Shown here: positions 36,110-48,810 of the stretch, one piece after another
Numbering within the stretch: the stretch's first letter is position 1
Layout: every line of letters begins with the position of its first letter
Assembly (NCBI GenBank): GCA_007922195.1
Contig: ML681963.1
Location: forward strand, 142,044,873 to 142,108,872
Direction of reading: 5' to 3'
From: Podocnemis expansa
Lineage: Eukaryota > Chordata > Testudines > Podocnemididae
DNA length: 64,000 nt
The notes under the pieces: model-generated
Seen by the model: the letters and a program-made list of their open reading frames with translations, nothing else
Told to the model about the DNA's origin: nothing
Databases searched by the model: none
Position numbers and translations under genes: made by a program

Positions 36110-38130
36110 ATGGGCTGATGTCAAGGTCACTGATTTGGCATATCATTTTCTAGGCTTATTGAAGGTGGGTGTAACATTGCCTCAACATTTGGGCTCATGT
36201 GGAGGACTGGATTTTTTGAGGTCTGTGGTAAGCAGCTTTATTGCGATGGGATGATATCACAAAGCTTAACTTTTGTGATGTCTCTGGCTTAGCACTGCTA
36301 ACTTGCTGGGCTGAAGCCAGGACATAGCCCTTTATGAAGTGTGAAATCATCAGTCACGCTAGACTGACATACTGGAGTGACTAGTGCTGGTCAGGAATTT
36401 TCAAATTACATTTTTTTTTCTTTCAGAAAATATGGACTTGTCAAAACCAAAACATTTTATGGGAATGTGTCCATTAAGACAAGCCTTTAATTACTGGTCA
36501 AAACAAGATTTGGCCCCACCAGAAATGCCAGTAGGTCAGTAGTTTGTGTATGAAGTACAGAGCTAGGAGACCCAGGGTCAAGTCCCTTCTGATGCAAAAA
36601 TGCTGATTCAGAGGAAAGGACTTCAATCTAACAATCAGCTGAGTGATTTAATCACCTGCCTGTTCCATAGTCTGGCTGTATTTTTGAAGAAAAACCTTGA
36701 AAGGCCTCAGTTTTCTTCCTATGACAATGGGAATTTTTTTTTTTTTGGAATTTTGAAAATTTATGTGGAACAGGAGAACCATTTTCCACCCAGCTCTGTA
36801 GCTGATGCTTCCAGGTCATCCCACACAGCTAGCCATTTCAAGCCATAGGCAGAGTCTTTAGAGAACTGATCCACTATATGTCCTTGTGCTGGTCTTGAAT
36901 TCCACCCCATCGCTGCTGCCAAATTTTTGCCTTTATAAAAACCACCAGTGCATTGAGAAATGGAGAATGTTTGATGCTGAAAAATTACCTTTCTTGGAAA
37001 ACAAAGTACAATCTAAGATTACCCATTGTGCTCTAGAAACTCAGTATGGGAATAACGACAAAAGGAGCTGTCTTTAATTGTTGGACCTATCAATCCAGTA
37101 ACTTCCTTGCTAAAGACAAAGGCTTCTTAAACTTCAGGATCAGTTCAGGCAGAACTGTGGAGATGTCCCATGCAGATAAGTCTACTGCTTAAGTGTACCT
37201 TGTCACCAGGTACGTCATTCAGTGTGGACTTAGATTTAGTTTCATTCAGCACAAACCAATTTATTACTGTGATGTTTATTTCCTGTATTAACTGAATAAT
37301 GGGGCTAAAATTCCATTAGGATGACTCATAAAATGAGAGCACTTATGGTTAGATAAGGTTAAAATGCATAAGGAAAAATAATCTAATACTTAGGCCATAA
37401 AGCTATTACTAACTGATGGGGACTAGGAAAAAAATTCCCTATGGCAGGTTATGCTGTTATTATCCCTTATGGTGTTTCTTACACTTCCTCTGAAACATTA
37501 GTATTGGCCCCTATTATATAGCTGTAGATGGACTAGGTGGACCTCTGAACTGTTCTGGTTTAGTAATTCCCGTGTCCCTATGGCTTGAACTGTGGCTCTC
37601 AAAGTACTTGCCACAGAGCCAGAAAAATGGTGTTAGGAACCCAGGTCAGAGGCAGTCTGGCCTGCTGATTGAAGCAGAAGTCAGGTCTAGCAATCACAGC
37701 CACATGTAAGAATAGTCAGAGTCTGTGTGTCAAAGTCAGAACCAGGAACCAGGGCTGCATGTGAGAACTGAAATAGGAATACAGATGACAGAACTGAGGT
37801 GTAAGGGTGCCTGACATAGCCCCTCCACTTTGGTCACTGTAGCAAATAAATGACTTAAAGACCTCTCATGGAGTGATTGCTAGTGCAGTTTATTTACAAT
37901 GTGTTTATGCATCCACCACTTTCATAGAGAGCTTGGCTGGGGTTAGCAGCTTCTGAGGCTTCTTTGTTCCCTGTGAGACAGATAGTGTCTTCACTCCCCT
38001 GTCCACCACCCCCTTCTGTCTTCCTGCCTCTGGTGGGCATATAAACTCTGCTTAGTGAGCCTAGAAGCTGCCTCCTCCTAATCAGCTACAAGCAACTGCT
38101 TAACCCAGTTAGATGGACGTCTGTTCCACA
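36110..38130. other. Intergenic, no recognised feature
   Basis: About 2 kb without supported coding or repeat features. Confidence 0.4.
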
Positions 38131-38140
38131 TTCCCTAATC

Positions 38141-38595
38141 CAGGGGTTGGCAGCCTTTGCTGACCCCTGTGCTGGTCCTTTCTCTCTGACCCTCAGCTGG
38201 TGCTGGCAGCCCCCTCTGCTGAAAAAATGTGGCAGCTGCCTCAAAATACAGGAGCAGTCATGGGTGGAGCGGGAGCGCTTCCCAGGCATGCCATGGAAAG
38301 AAGTTGCCCAGAGCAGCTCATCTTGGTGGTGTGCCTGGGGGCAGGGGTCCCCAGCCATGCCACAAAACGAAGTGGCTCCTTTCAGGGGTTCCCAGGCATG
38401 CTGCAGAAAGAAGCTGCCCAGAGTGGCTCCTTTGGGGCGCATCACACTACAGAGAGGAGCCACTCCAGGCAGCATTTTTCTGTGTCACATGGAGGCATAG
38501 GCATGGGGGGATGCCCCTGTGTCCCAGCTGCACCTGAAGGAAGCTGCCCAGAGTAGCTTTCAGTGGCAGGAGTGGCTAGGGGTTGCCTATCACTG
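38141..38595. mobile_element. Non-autonomous hAT element, 455 bp
   Basis: Termini CAGGGGTTGGCAGCC and GGTTGCCTATCACTG are inverted repeats. Flanks ccctaatc (38,133-38,140) and gcctaatc (38,596-38,603) form an 8-bp duplication with one mismatch. Inside are tandem ~75-base units sharing GAAGCTGCCCAGAGTGGCTC-like text, which produce long chance frames on both strands. Confidence 0.8.
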
Positions 38596-39025
38596 GCCTA
38601 ATCAGACACAGGTCCTCCTCACTACTTCTAGTGCTCCTTAGTTAGGTGGTGCTGGCATAACAGAGGGCTGCTAGGGGGTTACTACCCAGAGAGAGTCAGA
38701 ACCAGGAACTGGAGCCAAGGATCAGAAGTTGAGTCAGGGAAGGCAAAAGCAGGACCAGTTCTGAGACAAAAGCAAGACTGGGATAGGGCTAGAATAAAGC
38801 TGGGTACAGGGTAGAGTCAAGACTGAAGCTAGTCTGAGTGAACATTAAAATCAAGGCTGGAGCAGGGTTTGGAGCATAACAAACACAGCTAGCGCATGGA
38901 GTTCATGGCTGTGCACATTGAGCAGCCAGCATGTAACAACTGCTGCTGGGCTTAAGAACCAGATTGCTAGCTTCCTCAGCCAGTCATGCTAGGTGGTTCA
39001 TCAGGCAGCCAAACTGACTCCTAAG

Positions 39026-39155
39026 TAGAGCTTTGCAAACCCACAGATAACATCATTATATCCATGGATATCTGCACTTGTGGATAGAATGTGGCCATCC
39101 ACAGATCATTTCTTGTGGATGCAGATCTACATATTTGTATCCATGCAGGGGTCTA
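39026..39155. mobile_element. Small hAT element, 130 bp
   Basis: TAGAGCTTTGCAAACCC at the left and CCATGCAGGGGTCTA at the right, with 8-bp flanks ctcctaag (39,018-39,025) and cttctaag (39,156-39,163), one mismatch. Interior ATATCCATGGATATCTGC resembles the element at 15,046. Confidence 0.7.
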
Positions 39156-39963
39156 CTTCTAAGGCTGTCAGGAGACTGAGACAGCACAAGCTGCAAACCT
39201 TTGTTCTGATATCTGGGAGACCTGTCTCAAGCTTTGCTTGCAGATTTCCAGACTCCTTGCTTTGTGGTAGAGAGTCTGGGAGCCCCGGATCCCAAGATCT
39301 GAAGCTTTCAGCTCAGCCATGGCTCTTAGGGTTTCTGGACTCCTGATTCCTCACCAGCTCACTTTTTGTTATGAACTGGATTGGAACTAACTTTTTTCCA
39401 CAACTTCAGAATTGCCCGTGAATGCAAACTCCAGCTTTCAATCATTTTTGGTTTAGACATATGTGCTATTAAAATGTTCCGCGCTGGACTGGCTGTCATG
39501 CACACGGGTGTAAATCAAGTGCTTGGTATTCAGGAACAGTTGTCATGCTAATTTAGCTGATTTAAACATTTTCTGGGACTCCACTGCTTCTTACCTGTCT
39601 GAGTGCATGTTTTATAATTCTGTGTAATTCACTGTAGTCAAATGTATTTCTGTTGACTTGCTTTCATTTGCCATTGCTCTTACATATAATTAATAAAGCA
39701 AATGAAAGAGAGCAATTAGTTTTATTTTATGCATATAACTATATGTGCAACAAAGAGTAGATTAATATGTAACAAATAAAATAAATCAATGAATCTGTAA
39801 ATACTGTACTTTAACTAATTGAGTAATAGTTAATACAGATGATGATTATTATAAATATGTGCCCCCCAAGTGATTGTAAATATTATTATAAATAATATAA
39901 ATATATATATGAATACAAAGATAATTAATATGTGCTCCCAATGACTGTAAATAAGAGCTATAG

Positions 39964-42252
39964 CGGACGTGGCCAAACTGCAGCTCGCGAGCCGCATGGC
40001 TCTTTAAAGAAAAATTGCAGCTCCTGGGAGAGCGCAGGAGGGAAGGGCGGCAGGGCGGGAGCCAGGGGGACAGCAGAGAGGCGGCGGTGGAGGAACAGCT
40101 TTTTGAGAGCTTCAGGAAACAGCAGCCTGGTCAGAGCCGGGGGAGGGGCAGCGCTGGGAGAGCCTGCAGAGGAGGGAGTGGCATCATGAGAGCCTCACCA
40201 GCTGGAAAAAGCATTGTGGTAAGAGCCGGGAGGGGAGGGGGCAGCACTGTCAGAGCCAGCAGGGAAAGGCAAGCACTCAGAGCAAGTATCTGCCAGATTC
40301 TACAGTTTACCCCCACAATATTAATTCTATCCTCCTTGTCTGTCTGCATAATGATACAGTCTTTAATTACATCAGTGCATGATTTTTTAAATACTTTTCT
40401 TTTTTGATATTGTTTTTGGGTAAATATTTTTAAAACTGGCAACATAAATTGCTCAAGAACAAGTCTACAATGAACTCCAGATAAGTGATGATAATTAGCG
40501 ATTGAAACCTGAAAAGCAATTGTAAATTAATTTTCTTTTTTCAAAATCACCTGGCATTTCCAGATATTTTAATATAATGCAAAATTTTTTTTCTTGTATT
40601 TCTATTTTGAGAATTAAATAAGAATCATCAGAAATGACTGAAAATTGACACAAGTGTTACATCCAAAACCAGTGACTGCTCTCAAAAGGTTATTAAAAAA
40701 CCCCTCTATTAATTTAAAGAATGTTACAAGTACTTATTATGGATCATGGTTCATTTTCAGGATACAAAATGATTTGGACTTAGGATAGACCACCACTACT
40801 GAAAAACTGGCTTTAGAAAAAAAATTCCTTAAGTCCATTGAACAAGTGTGCCTCAGACATCAGTATGTCATCTGTTTGCAGAAGGAACTGCTAGCACATT
40901 TATTTTATAAGAAAATTTTAGTTAATGTACCTAAGTCAATTACCAAGATAGTTTACATTCACTGCAAACTTCAATAGCAGCACTATACTTCCACTGATTA
41001 AATAACATTCAATATGTATTAATTTTTCTTTGCTGTATACCAGTAGTCAAAACTGATTTATATTTCAGTGCAGTCTTCGTGAATGACTCTATGGGGATCT
41101 AAGCCCATTAAAGTAATTGTTGTGAAGGGCTGAGGATAGAAAATTGTGTTGTAAACCTTCTGAAAAAAATCTCTCACCAATAAAGATTTTACTTTGTATT
41201 ATAAAATCCAAATATTGATATTTAAAATTTATACAGGGCCTGACCCCAAACTAAATAAAAACTCAATGGGATTTTTTCCATAATATTTTCTGAGCATGGA
41301 CTCTAAAGCACTTACTGAAACAGGCTCTGATCTTGCGCTTTCTGTCCCCATAAATTTGCATTGATCTGTTGTGATTCTGAACAGTTGAAAAAGTGTCCCT
41401 GTGCGCATCTCTTCACAGGATTAAGATGAGAGCAGAATTTTCCCTTACTATTACTCTCATTTTAAAATTAATTGTGTCTGATTGAGTCCTCAGAACTTTT
41501 GTTTTCACTGTCTATGAGTATTTTAGTGAACAAGTTTACTTGCAGAAATGTTGGCAGGGAAGCAGGGGCATGGCTGGGGCCTTGGTGGGATGGGGGCAGA
41601 AGTGCAGCATGGTTGGGGAGAGCAGAGAAGCAGCAGCATGGTAAGAGACTTCAGGGAAGCAGCAACAGAGGGTGGGGGAGAGAAGCATGACATGGTCAGA
41701 GAAGCCATAGCATGTTTAGATCTTCTCATAGGCCCTAATGCAGCGTACTTGTTAAAAAAAAAAATCATTTTACAAGTCCTAAACATGATGTGGAATACTA
41801 AGAAATGAAAATACAAAGGAGAGAATTTTAAAATTGAACGTAGATTACTTTCAATTTTTGGCACAACTTACTTCTGTAAAGCATTATATTCCACAATGAA
41901 ATTCAAAACTTTGTGCAATACTTAGAGATCAGCATCTGAGAGAGGTTTTACAAGTTACTGCCCAGATTTTTAAAAAAACTTGCCACAAACCTATAGTGTT
42001 CTACATCTAGCGATAGCAAAGTTTTCACTGTATAGGCCTAGTTTCATGGTAACCTTAAATAATTATTAGAATCTGACATTAGTAGGATCAATATTTGCCC
42101 TATTTTTACAATTAAATTAAAGTGTGCAATGAATTTTAAGCTTGGTAATTTTGCAGTAGGTAAAAATATGTGGTTATACGCCTCGTGCGGGTCTTGAAGA
42201 TTTAATAATGGACTTGCGTGGCTCTTGAGTTCCATAAGTTTGGCCACCCCTG
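39964..42252. mobile_element. Non-autonomous hAT element, ~2.3 kb
   Basis: The left end CGGACGTGGCCAAACTGCAG and the right end AAGTTTGGCCACCCCTG are inverted repeats. Flanks agctatag (39,956-39,963) and agctatat (42,253-42,260) match 7 of 8. Next to each end is a GC-rich block of GGGAGAGC(A)GCAG-like repeats (40,020-40,270 and 41,550-41,720), and the core is AT-rich. No transposase frame. Confidence 0.7.
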
Positions 42253-42260
42253 AGCTATAT

Positions 42261-43154
42261 TCAAGAACTGGAATGAGAGGAGTATGTGAAAGATTAAGAC
42301 TCAAAGCAAAATAAGGCTATGTCTAGGTGCCAAAGCTTTCTTAGTACAGCATTTCATGTTTAGTGACTTGGTAAGTCTTTAAAAAAAAAGTGCCAGATTC
42401 CATTCTCAATTACATTTGTATAAATATGGATTAATTCAATTGCAATGGAGTTACTCTTGATAGGTAATAGTGAATGAATGCAGAATCTGAGAGCCATAGT
42501 ATTCCAAACTCAGTAACTTTATCTGCAAATGTCTTGTCTTGTCTTATCCACGTGTGCATTTATAGTTGACATTTCAACTTAAAATAATTAATGCCATTAA
42601 GTCTGAGCCCTTCCCCTAAAAGCTAAAAAATGAAGAAATAGACAAAAACAACATAAATGCCTTGATTATATTTTAAAATCATATGGTTTAAGTTAATCTC
42701 ATTATTCTTGTGGGGTCTACTCTCATGATTTTTCAACTCTAAGCCTGGCAGTACATGCAAAATCATCATGAACATCTTAGCAAGCACTGCAGTGGAAGCA
42801 GACTGCAGATGAAACTGCCAGTGAGGCCTTCCTGATAGAGATGAATCATCCAGCCCTACCCTGGCTAAATTTCTCAGGGTGCCCGCTGTTGCAGATCTCA
42901 ATCTTCAGCTGGGTCCAAGGCTTGTTGCCTGCCACAGTAGCCACAAGTCTCAGGGTTTTGGTGAGCCTCAGGCTAAGGAGAAGAGGGGGTCCACTGCTAC
43001 TGTGGGTTTGTTACACCTCTTTGTGTAGACTGAGGATCCCCCAACTGCACAGGTCACTGCTGCTGTTGGAGGGTTCTTCGTGAAAGAACTTTGTCTATGA
43101 ACTCTGAGCTAGATGTAAGAGGACCCAATGTTTCATTGTTCCTAGGTTGGGTTG
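42261..43154. other. Intergenic, no recognised feature
   Basis: No coding frame with recognisable motifs. It lies downstream of the last mucin exon found, and no VWC or cystine-knot exon could be read here. Confidence 0.4.
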
Positions 43155-43162
43155 CCTTAATT

Positions 43163-43351
43163 CAGCGGTCTCAAACTCAAATGACCACAAAGGCCGCATG
43201 AGGACTAGTACATTAGCCCAAGGACTGCACCACTGAAACCTTTTCATATAATGATATTGCAAATATCAGTAACAATAGTGTCATTGCAGGCCATGGGAAA
43301 TAGCTTTAGGGGCTGCATGCGGCCCCGCGGGCTGCATTTTTGAGACCCCTG
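43163..43351. mobile_element. Small hAT element, 189 bp
   Basis: Termini CAGCGGTCTCAAACTC and TTTTTGAGACCCCTG are inverted repeats flanked by an exact 8-bp duplication ccttaatt at 43,155-43,162 and 43,352-43,359. The interior includes GGCCGCATGAGG and GCATGCGGCCCCGCGG words. Confidence 0.92.
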
Positions 43352-43369
43352 CCTTAATTCAGGTCATGC

Positions 43370-44470
43370 ATACCTGGTATGTTACATGGCAGAGCCTCAG
43401 GCTTCGGAAGAAAACAGATACTGGAGTCCTCTGCCATTTCCTTGTGGTTGAGGAGATCAGTAGTGTCTCCTGTGCACCCCAGCTAGATAAACCACTGGCT
43501 ACATAGGGTGACCTACATCATAGCTTCATACCAGCTCCTCTGCTCTCATTCTGCAAAATAAGAGAGACAGACTCCAGATGAAGCTTAGGTCAGAATATTG
43601 TTCTCTTCCCATTCTGCTGTACATGCTGTGAGAAATTTGGGAGCAGGAAATACACTTTACCTCATCCCTGAGCAATGCTACTCCAGGTCTCTTAAAGAAG
43701 GGGATTCTGCAGAGGGATTGAGCCTGAAGCCGCCTTTCCTCCTGTATCACGCCTGTCTCTACAACAGGGGAGGGCAGAGCATGTCACACTGTATATCTAA
43801 GAGTTTAATACTCATTAACTACAATAGGCAGCCCAAAATGACAAGGTTGCCTGAAAAATCATGAAATTTTTAAAGAAACAATGAATTTTAGGTTCTTTTT
43901 ATTTTTCTTCTGGTTATTGCGTCTTTAGGGGACATGTGATTCCAATTTTCAAGGTTTTCTTTCTAACTATGTGGGCTAGAAACTTTACTTTTTAATGAAA
44001 TTTAAGAATCTCATATAATCCGTTGACTCAATCGGCTGGGGTGTTAAGAAAAACACTTAGAACTGTGTGCTGCATTAAAATAATAATTCACTAGAGGTGA
44101 CAAAACTATAATAAAACACCGACAAGCACATCCTCTGTTAGTTTGCTGGAAGACAAGACCATCCTGTTGTATTGGTATTTAATGATTTGCTTTGCTGCCA
44201 TCTTGTGTTGCTTTAAGATATAGTACCTTAATTTAAAGCTTAATGTGTTCATGTTTCTTTGGTGTGTATACTTGTTTATCCAAAAGATGTTGCTGGTTAA
44301 TAAACTCGAAATAAACTAATGGAGTTTTAGCTGGGCCTTACACTTTACGTCCTGAACATAGTTCTAAAGAGAAAATAATGATAATCATAGATTAGCTGGT
44401 TGTGTTTTAGATTTTAGGTGACAGAGCTACAAAAAATTTTTCAGTCACTGGTAACATCAAAAAGACAGCA
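43370..44470. other. Intergenic, no recognised feature
   Basis: No supported gene or repeat boundary. Confidence 0.35.
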
Positions 44471-44480
44471 TGTTTTATTG

Positions 44481-44905
44481 CAATGGCTCTCAATCCAGTG
44501 AATGTATACTCCTGGGGGTATGCAGAGATCTTCTGGGAGGAGGGCACATTAGTTCGTCTAGAGAATTGCCTGTTTTTACAAGAGGCTAGATAAAATTATT
44601 AGCAAAGCCAGTAGAAACTAAAATTTCATACAGACAGTGAGTTGTTTATATTGTTCCATATACTATGCACTTGAAATGTAAGTACAAAAATTAAATTCCA
44701 ATTGATTTATTTTATAATTATTTGGTAAAAGTGAGAAAGTTAGCAATTTTTCAGCAATAGTGTGCTGTGCCACTTGTATTTTTGTACCTGATTTTGTAAG
44801 CAAGTAGTTTTTGAGTGAGCAGAAACTTGGGAGTAATCAAGACATTAGATTCATGAAGGGGATACAGTAGTTTGGAGCATCAGAAGAGTTTTAGCTACAA
44901 AAGTT
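44481..44905 (+). mobile_element. hAT-derived repeat, tentative
   Basis: The start ATGGCTCTCAATCCAGTG and end ATACAGTAGTTTGGAGCATC, with internal TACTCCTGGGGGTATGCAGA, look like a common amniote hAT MITE whose termini have decayed. No target duplication was found. Confidence 0.45.
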
Positions 44906-45348
44906 CTGAAGAAATAGAAGGAGGGTTCTGTGCCTGGAGGAATTTCTCCACAATAGACTGAAATTAAAGTTGCCTCAACAACTGGAATAACTTATTCCTT
45001 CAGTGAACAGTTTTCTGACCAGATTACTTTGTGTTCCAAAGATCTTTTTGTATGACACAAATTATTGATAGCTGATCAATTATGCCAAATTCTGCCCCTT
45101 TATCCACAAACAGAAGAGTCATTGTCATCTGTGTTATTTTTGCTGGACACAAGTCAGAATGAAGGGTTAATCATGGGCAGAATTTGACCTAGTGGCTTGA
45201 AACTACAACATGTACTCGTTTTAATAATTCCTTCCTTTTCCTAAACAAAACCGAGTTCAGGTTCCTGAACTGTTAGCTAGTTGCCCTCTAGAGTCAAAGA
45301 CAGTTTATTACATATTCATCAAGCATCTGCAAAACAAACAAGGTTAGT

Positions 45349-45390
45349 TCCAAAGGGGTGGCTGCTTTAGTCTAGTCTAGAAAAACAGTT
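45349..45390 (-). mobile_element. Penelope tail fragment
   Basis: AGTTCCAAAGGGGTGGCTGC and TTTAGTCTAGTCTAG match the first ~40 bases of the Penelope tail family. Confidence 0.5.
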
Positions 45391-45391
45391 A

Positions 45392-46104
45392 GGCTATGTC
45401 CACAAACAAGCAATCAAATCAATTTAACTGAAATTGATTTAAGTTAAATCAATATAACAATCATTTAATCAATTTAACTTAAATTGATTTAACAGGTCCC
45501 CACCAAAAACCAAACTGAAGTAGCATGTCCAGGTACAAGACTTGCTGGTTTGATTTTGGAGAGGGGCACCCTGGGTGATGTGGCAACATGGCCTCTGGCA
45601 GAGCCAAGTTGCCACTCAGTCCCTTGCCTGGCTGTCCCCATGAAAGCCAGTGGCAGGGGGGAAAAAAAATCCCCCACTGGCTCTGGGCTCTCAGAGCCCA
45701 GTGGGGAAAAAGACATCCCCCCCAGACTGGCTGAAGCCTTGCAGCTCAGACAGGAATGGGGGAGAAGGAATCCCCGTGTGCCCAGCTTACCCCACACTAG
45801 CCGGGCAGCAGGGAGAAAGGAGCCCTGCATGCCCGGCTTCCCCCCCACGTGCCCAGCTCCTCCCAGCTCTAGCCAGGCAGTGGCAAGAAGCAATCCCCAC
45901 GTGCCCGGCTTCCCCCATGCCAGCTGGGCAGCAGAGGAAGGGAAGCTCCTGGCTTCCCTCCACACTAGCTGGGTGGCTATGTTCCCTCTAATGTGCATGG
46001 CAGCGCAGCCACGCACAAAAAACCCCGTGCCGCGCAGGATTTCGTCAAATTTTGAAGGAATCAAGGTGTGCCACGGCAGAGAAAAGTTTGGGAACCACTG
46101 GATT
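45392..46104. mobile_element. Harbinger-type MITE joined to hAT ends
   Basis: The stretch starts with GGCTATGTCCACAAACAAGC and the AAATTGATTTAA words of the copy at 12,547, followed by the same kind of GC-rich interior. Near 45,978 it changes into CTATGTTCCCTCTAATGTGC, the inverted right end of the 8278-9998 hAT family. It ends at GTTTGGGAACCACTG (46,104), another hAT-like terminus. The right end of the Harbinger unit is missing. The 210- and 214-codon frames here are chance. Confidence 0.55.
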
Positions 46105-46341
46105 AGAGGACACTGGATCAAGATAAACCACAAGAATGTTCATCTCTTATATAGAACTTTTCTTCAGTCGCTCTCACTGTAGTTCACAGAGGAAAAAAAA
46201 AATTAATTACTCCTAGTATGAAAATTGGGAGACTGAATAGATTTGCCCAGCACTAGTGGCAAAGATGGTAATAGAAGTCAGGCCTTCTGACTCTCGAGCA
46301 AATGGCCTATCGACTTCTAAAATAAATATCATCCTACTTAC

Positions 46342-46442
46342 CACAGTCAGGGACACAGACATTGTTCTTTGAATTGAAATGAATTGTTCCTTTAGGACAG
46401 AAACAGCCTTCAGTTAGGCCAGTGCCATTGTGTTGAATAGCC
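46342..46442 (-). CDS. Mucin exon: TIL domain, second part
   Basis: Encodes GLTEGCFCPKGTIHFNSKNN followed by VCVPDCG, between an AG acceptor at 46,443-46,444 and a GTAAGT donor (46,336-46,341). Ends in phase 1. This is the last mucin exon recognised, and the expected VWC-type exons were not found at lower coordinates. Confidence 0.9.
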
Positions 46443-46449
46443 CTAGCAT

Positions 46450-46780
46450 GGAAAGAATTACATATTAGAGTACAGTTCCCTTACAGGTAAACAGCAAGTG
46501 CAATCTGTGCAGGAAGTTACAACATTTAGATGATGAAAACATGTGAAAAAGAAAAATAATTCAGTTTTTTGAAAAGCAAAGGAATTTTGGGTTAAATTCT
46601 TTATTAATTAATAGATCTGGCTGAATAATGGTGCTTTTTTTTCTGAAGAAAAACACTCAAATTCACCAAAAGAATTATTCACCATAGATGATTTGATTAG
46701 CTCTATTTATAAATGATTATAAGTGACAAAAATCCATAAGGACACATAGAACTAAATGGTCTGCATGTATGGCTTTTCCA
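46450..46780. other. Mucin intron
   Basis: Sequence between the two TIL exons. No repeat boundary recognised. Confidence 0.6.
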
Positions 46781-46783
46781 TAC

Positions 46784-46855
46784 CTTGACTCACAAGTCTC
46801 TGGATTAAGAGGTCCACATGGCTCATACACTTTGCCCACTGGACAGTTATATGGT
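46784..46855 (-). CDS. Mucin exon: TIL domain, first part
   Basis: The 72-base exon between CCCATAG and GTATGG encodes PYNCPVGKVYEPCGPLNPET and CES, the start of the trypsin-inhibitor-like Cys-rich module that follows C8 in mucin D assemblies. It joins the next exon in frame. Confidence 0.88.
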
Positions 46856-46859
46856 CTAT

Positions 46860-47525
46860 GGGAAGGAGAAAAAATACCAAAGTTAAAAAGATGAGAGAAT
46901 GCATTTCTGTTTGGGTTATATTTTGCTGCAAAAGGTCCCTTGCATAAAAGCTTGTAATTTTTTTTTTTTTTTTTAGTCTCTCCCTTTATTCATTCTGGGT
47001 TTCTGCCAATAATGCACTCACTGAAACAGTGAATAAGGATCATGGACTAACTTGAGTTGGGATATCCTTTCATTTTGTAACATTATTTTCTGCCAGTAAC
47101 TTTCCAATTGTCTTGTCCCCTCTCTGAAATCGTGTGCTAATCCCACCCTCCCATAACATGTAAGTAGGTACTTTAATGAAGCAAATTAGTTGTTTACCCT
47201 TTTACAAAATACAGCTGGCCAGATTCTAGTCGCAGTGATGCCCATTTAAATCCACAATAGCCTCAACTGCTTCTGGCCTTTAAGTATCACCTCTGTGATG
47301 CTCCACACTGGCAACAATTTGCAAATTAGGTATCCATACTTTGTTCCAAATCTGAATTATTTATTAATGTTGCCATATTCTATCTACTAAACCACTGAGA
47401 CAGGCCTGTTCGTGTTTTTATAGTGATATTAAATACATTGAGTAAGTGTGAGATGCAGGACTGACTTACTGAATAAGCCTCCAGTTACCACTTCATTCAC
47501 ATGCCTCTGTTAATGCTGCAGTACT
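46860..47525. other. Mucin intron
   Basis: Intron between the TIL and C8 exons, with a poly-T run of about 18 bases near 46,959-46,976. Confidence 0.6.
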
Positions 47526-47528
47526 TAC

Positions 47529-47700
47529 GGCATTTGTCGCTCTTCTTCAGTTAATACATACACCTCTGGAGGCACACAGGGTGGCATATATCTCCAAGCT
47601 GGAACACTGGATGGTACTATTGGTCATGTGACATCCATCAAAGACACAACCTTTGTAAAAATCTTTTGGGAGTATCACCTTGTAGCATTCTTCAAAGACG
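47529..47700 (-). pseudogene. Mucin exon: C8 domain
   Basis: Reads VFEECYKVILPKDFYKGCVF, DGCHMTNSTIQCSSLEIYAT and LCASRGVCIN, clear C8 sequence with its Cys pattern, then TGA at 47,547-47,549 where Trp is expected, and RRATNA before GTAAGT. The exon ends in phase 0, but the next exon needs phase 2, so bases are also missing or gained here. A second frame through the exon is open but carries no mucin sequence. Confidence 0.88.
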
Positions 47701-48193
47701 CTTCAAAAACGACAGAGAAGAAAAAAATTCATTTCCCACAATTACTATATGAAATCTATTTTCATGAAAGAGGAATCTTGCAGTATGAGCATATTGTCCT
47801 TCTCCTTTGAGATGACTTTTTGACCGAAGTTTAACTCAGCTTTGTTCCAAAAGTAAGCATGAATAGGAGAGAAAGTCCATAGAATGGAAAGGCTGAGAAG
47901 TCTGAAACCATCATGTGGAATATTTTTTATGCACAATGTGTACAAATTTTAGGCTTTATGAGGAAAGAAGTCTGTCTTTCTGTTTAAGTTTTCATAAATC
48001 AGCCTCATCAAGCATTTTAGAAATGTACAGCACTCTTATTGTTTGAAAAATATAACTGCGCATGGATGGATATACCCTGGAAAGCCAGGGAGATAGATGA
48101 TTTTGGTTAAAGCACATAATTGTGCCAGGCTCCTGACTTGCTGACACTCTTCAGACCCCCTCAGGGAGCTGTGGAATCATCATGGACGTCTCC

Positions 48194-48587
48194 GGCTATG
48201 TCCACACATACATGCTTAGTTCAATTTAAGTTAAATCAAAATAATTTAATTCAAAATAAAATCCTTAATTTGAGTTAATTTAAATCAAAAGAAGCAAAAA
48301 CCTTAAATCAAAATAGCAAGTCCAGACACAGAAGAAAGGCAAAGTTTTATTTCAAAATAATGGTTATTTCGAAATAACGTGTCCGAATGGTGTTATTTTG
48401 AAGTAACCATTTCAAAATAACAGACAATTCAAATTAAAGTAGGTTTAAGACATTTTGAAATAACATCTCTTGTTTTGAAATGATGGAGCTCATCATTTCA
48501 AAACAAAAAAATGTCGTGTGGAGCTAATCTTTTTTAAATCGAAATAACTATTGTTATTTCAATTTAAAAGGTACATGTGGACATACC
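48194..48587. mobile_element. Harbinger-type MITE in mucin intron, 394 bp
   Basis: Inverted ends GGCTATGTCCACACATACAT and GTACATGTGGACATACC, with flanking triplets TCC (48,191-48,193) and TTC (48,588-48,590). The interior has TTATTTCGAAATAA and AATTTAAATC-type palindromes. Sits between the two C8 exons. Confidence 0.75.
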
Positions 48588-48810
48588 TTCCTTGGTAGAA
48601 ACAGGAATATGATTTCCACTTGCAGAAGACTTCTGTTGTATTTGCCCATTTATGCAGCTGTCAGCTTCAGATATGGGCAAAAGGCCACCCTAGATGTGGC
48701 TCTATATTTGTTGATAAAGGGGCCTAGTTCTTATATCCATCCATTTATGAGTTCTCTGGATATTTTTGCTTAGTTAGAGAAGAGTAAATCAATTCATTTT
48801 TTTATCTTAC

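Noticed and set aside
38086..38556. Four frames of 102-129 codons.
   Set aside because: They come from tandem units inside a hAT element with an 8-bp duplication and exist on both strands.
45550..46182. Overlapping 210- and 214-codon frames on opposite strands.
   Set aside because: They fall in the GC-rich interior of a Harbinger-type MITE joined to hAT ends, with no known domain.
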